DNA of 64,000 bases from positions 930,001 through 994,000 of the forward strand of contig JAEILZ010000006.1 of NCBI GenBank assembly GCA_018873225.1, given 5' to 3'. The notes under the pieces were generated by a model. That model was not told the origin of the DNA and ran no database searches. It was given only the letters and a program-made list of their open reading frames with translations. The first letter of the stretch is position 1; the number at the start of each line of letters is the position of its first letter. Both the position numbers and the translations under genes were made by a program. This stretch comes from [Phialemoniopsis] sp. UDSM-2020 (Eukaryota > Ascomycota > Sordariomycetes > Thyridiales > Thyridiaceae). Shown piece by piece: positions 60,615-64,000 of the stretch.

Positions 60615-62870
60615 GAGCTAGGCGCCATCTCCTCCGCATCTCTGTATGACCTGTCAAGGTCGGAACAATTGCAAGGAATGTCACGGCCACGGGTCATCAA
60701 CAAAGACCACAACATCTCCGCGAATAACTACCACTGCGCCTCATTGTACATCAGTCACGTTGAGATTACCGCCCCTAGCTGTTGCTTCTCTTTTTTTGCA
60801 TTGCTCCTCTATTTTCCGACTGTTCTCCGTGCATCCGCTACTGTCGGGATCGCACACTCATTACTGCCGCGGCTTGACGGTCGGAAAGACGCAGCTTTAT
60901 ATGGCATGAAGGGTGAACATAGCATGGCGCAGGAGAGGAAACCGCCTCGCCCAGGATGTGGGCATCAGACATCTTCAAGCGCCTGTCACTTGCTTTAGCT
61001 GCTGTTCAGTTGGGAGTGATGATGACCGCGCTAGGAGGAATTACTCCATCTATATACTTGCTCCGAGACTCTAGTGGCGGCATCTCCGTGTTTAGAAAAG
61101 AAATGGAATAAGCATCTCCGATAGCTCTATCCAGACTTCAGATACAAATGGTGCACTAAATTGTCCCGTGCCGTGAACTAAATTCTTGGCCTTTGCCCGA
61201 TGGGGATCATGTTGCGGCCGTTTTGGGCTCGGACAGGACCTTCTCATATGAATCTTTGGTGACGACGGGTGTGGTAGAACCATCGGGCAATGAAGGCTGG
61301 AATATCTGAAAAGTGTATAATCAACCCCTGAGCCTCGGTTCAACTTTTTGATCGAACGAAAGCACGAGGAGGCGTGCGTGCCTGATGGGAGGTCACAATG
61401 AGCGACCCAGTGCAAGGGGACGGGTACATTTTGTTCAAAGTTCCCGCTTCACATGTGATGTGACCCGAGCATTCCGAGTAAACAGGGCACAGTTATACGA
61501 GGACGACAAGTGCCTGTTGTCGTGAAGACGCTCATTATGCAGGTACGTGGGCTACAGGGCTGCCGTCTGTACATCACAGCCAGCCAGGCCAGCCACAGTA
61601 ACACCACCCGATAGACTGATGCTGTCACACCCAAGACGAGAATTTGCATTCATAAAACCTAGAAGATTGGGAAGGACCAAAGTCACCTCATTGTGCGGTC
61701 GAAGCGGTGCCAGCTTTTCATATGAACAAACAAACACGCCACGCAAGCTGTCCATCCAGCATCCCACTCGTTGCACGTGCTATCAAGTATCGGGTCTCGG
61801 AATCAGACAAGCAACTGGTTCTACCGTTACGGGACCAGGAAAAAGGGTTTGTATGTTCTGCTCTACAACGTGCGTGCACAACATGAACCCAACCCTTTCC
61901 AGTACTTCAGCACAACTGCGGTCCGTCTGACTCTCTTTGCACTTCATCGCACAGACTAGGTGAATAATATTTGCACTGCTGGCAATGCGTTGCAGATCAA
62001 TTGCTGCACCGACCCAATGGGGTTCAGGGCTGGGGGGCTGGAAAACGGCGATCCCTCTCGTCTCGGCCGGGGCGCGCTTGTCTTTCGGACATCCGGTGGC
62101 GGCCGGCGCAGACATGGGTATCTCGGCCCCAGCCATATGTCCCAATACCTCTCGTCACTCGAGGCTGATGTGACTAGCTCAAAAGCATATTCTCCTCTTC
62201 TTATTTCCTTGTCCGACCTGACCGCCGCAGTGGCTCCAGGTGGACCGTCGCTCGGCCTCGCTCGGCATGACCGGACTGATACTCAATGTGCACGTCGGCT
62301 TTCCTTCACCTCCCCTCGCATCATGCGGTGCCCGAGCAATCATTCGAGCAATCACGGGGTGTGAATCCGTGACGGATGCGCCGCAGTCCCTCGCCAGGTC
62401 CCTCTCCTGATTCCAAAAAGGGCAAAGGCAATAACCAGGTTCCTGGGCTGGCAGTCTTCCCGCATAGTCCGACCTCGCGTCTTCGCGTTTTGCTAATGTC
62501 TGCCCTATGACTGGCTGCAGGCCTGGCTTCGCTAGCGCCCGGAGCGATTTGGGTGGCGCCCGTGATCCTTGGTTACGATGTTCATTTTGGCTTACTCTAA
62601 GACCAAGGGTGAGGGAGGCTACGGGCTAACACATTTGTTGGGCGAACCCTGGCTGAGATGCCCGGCGCATCTGCACCGGCCTCCCTCGGAATGGTTGACA
62701 TGAGGCACTATATGAACCACTCCGGGGGCCACCTCAGGGCCCCAAGGAATGGATCATCTTTCGTCTGGACCGGACTGTGGTTGTCGTTGTGAGCCCCTTG
62801 TCGATCGCTAAGCATCCGTACACCTTCCCCAGGCTTCTCCTTGCCTCGCCCTTCGCTTTTCCATTTCGTC
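60615..62870. other. Intergenic region, ~2.3 kb
   Basis: No convincing gene. Frames such as plus 61960-62364 (134 codons) carry no motif and overlap others on both strands. The last ~300 bases should contain the peroxidase promoter, with a C/T-rich leader at 62820-62870. Confidence 0.45.
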
Positions 62871-64000
62871 ATGATGCACTCTTTCACCACGGTCCTCGTC
62901 CTCCTCGTGTCGGCCTCTGGCTTCGTTAGTGGCTATCGCCATATGGCCCAGCTAGAGGAAATCACGGCGGAATTGGAGGCTCGCAAGCATGAAGGGCTGC
63001 AAGGTCGCTCGACGGCCCTTTTAGGAGACCTCATCCACACCGTCGAGAGTGCACTTACGTCCACTGGCATCGAGGTGAAATCCATCTTGGACGGCACGCG
63101 CTCGGCCTTTGCGGATGCCAGTACCTACGACCCCCCGTCGAAGGACTCGGAAGACTGCAGGAGGGACACTTGTTGTATCTGGAAGTATATCGCCGACGAC
63201 ATGCTCGAGTCCTTCATCGACGGCGACCAGTGCTCCAGCCTGGCCCGCGGGGCCATCCGGCTCGGCTTCCACGATGCCGGTGCATGGGACTCGGCCTCCC
63301 AATATGGCGGCGCAGACGGCTCCATCTTGCTGACGAACGAACTCCTGCGATCCGAGAACGCGGGACTGGAGGGAATCTCTGAGCAGACCATGCTCTGGTA
63401 TGACCGGTACCAAGGTTACAAAGTCAGTATGGCCGACCTGATCCAGTTTGGAGCCATGGTCGCCACCACCGCTTGCCCAGGCGGGCCTCGGATTCGATTC
63501 TTCGTTGGCCGCAAGGACGATAGGACGCCCGCTCCTACAGGACTTCTTCCTAGCCCCTTCCAGTCAGCAAAGGCTCTGATCGACCTCTTTCAGGGCAAGA
63601 CATTCGGCGCCTTGGACCTCGTCGCCCTGGTCGGCGCCCATTCCGTGAGCAAGCAGTTCTTTGTCAACAGCACGATAGCTGGGGCCTCCCAGGACAGCAC
63701 GTCGGGGATCTGGGACACCAAATTCTACGGGGAGACCGCTGGTGATGGCACCCCCGACGGCGTGTTCAAGTTCCCAAGCGACATGAACCTCGCCAATGCC
63801 ACGGAGACGTCGTCAATGTGGCAAAGCTTTGCGGGGCAGAGTGGACAAGCTCTTTGGGCCGCGGTAAGCATACAACCGGCAACCCTCTTTGCAAACGAAA
63901 GGGCCTTCTAACAAATTATATCATAGGCGTATGCTCCAGCATACTTTCGCATGAGCCTTCTTGGGGTGAACAACATCAACGCACTGACAGAATGCACAAA
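62871..64000 (+). CDS. Secreted class II-like heme peroxidase (partial, runs off window)
   Basis: Predicted secreted fungal heme peroxidase of the ligninase/plant-peroxidase superfamily. The start at 62871 (ATGATG) gives a signal peptide (FTTVLVLLVSASGFVSG). The distal heme site is ARGAIRLGFHDAG, with R130 and H134. The calcium-binding loop is GGADGS. The proximal heme ligand lies in LVALVGAHSVSKQ (H257). An intron at 63864-63926 (gtaagc...catag) joins in phase 0 to AYAPAYFRMSLLGVNNINAL, and the gene continues past 64000. About 75 residues between the signal peptide and the first conserved Cys are longer than in typical lignin or manganese peroxidases. No manganese-site or surface tryptophan pattern can be claimed from this fragment, so substrate class is open. 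Confidence 0.88.

Noticed and set aside
1..64000. CRISPR arrays, bacterial operons, riboswitches or telomere repeats
   Set aside because: None were seen. Spliceosomal introns and fungal gene families make this a eukaryotic nuclear segment, and no TTAGGG arrays are present at either end.

Overview
The window looks like nuclear DNA from a filamentous ascomycete (Pezizomycotina, probably Sordariomycetes). The genes are GC-rich and carry short introns of about 40-90 bp with GTRNGT donors and CTRAC-like branch sites. The protein set fits: a Zn2Cys6 regulator, a BAHD-type acyltransferase, Sam50, Ubc6, a hyphal type-2 glycosyltransferase and a class-II-like secreted peroxidase. Between the gene blocks lies about 30 kb of extremely AT-rich DNA with the signature of repeat-induced point mutation (RIP).

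Layout. 472-4862: a Zn2Cys6 transcription factor (six exons) and an M20 metallopeptidase, both on +. 4863-35150: the AT-rich block, a mosaic of RIP-degraded transposons. I can make out a ~1.1-kb unclassified repeat family (at least ten full or partial copies in both orientations, several nested, flanked by 13-16 bp target-site duplications), a Ty3/Gypsy polyprotein relic behind two tandem LTR-sized repeats, a hAT transposase relic, and a minus-strand LINE relic. At 32172-32664 sits the only GC-normal DNA in the block. It is an unmutated, truncated copy of the 1.1-kb family, inserted into a mutated copy that is itself inserted into a third. 35182-36609: a BAHD-type acyltransferase on -, directly at the block edge. 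36610-42677: gene-poor, GC-normal DNA with several microsatellites.

42678-64000 is ordinary core gene space: a 1216-residue low-complexity protein, a GNAT acetyltransferase, Sam50 (outer-membrane beta-barrel insertion) divergent from Ubc6 (ER-anchored E2), a TMEM135-like membrane protein, a BTB-like protein, a GT2 glycosyltransferase of the hyphal-growth type, and a secreted heme peroxidase cut by the window end.

The genes do not form one pathway. The right half is housekeeping plus cell-surface functions. The genes bordering the AT block (regulator, peptidase, acyltransferase) are of the accessory or metabolic kind often found beside such blocks. The most informative observation is the unmutated repeat copy: it reveals the pre-RIP sequence of a family otherwise mutated nearly to A and T, and it shows insertion after its neighbours had been mutated. 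Exon joins were inferred by reading frame and splice motifs only, and element boundaries by eye.
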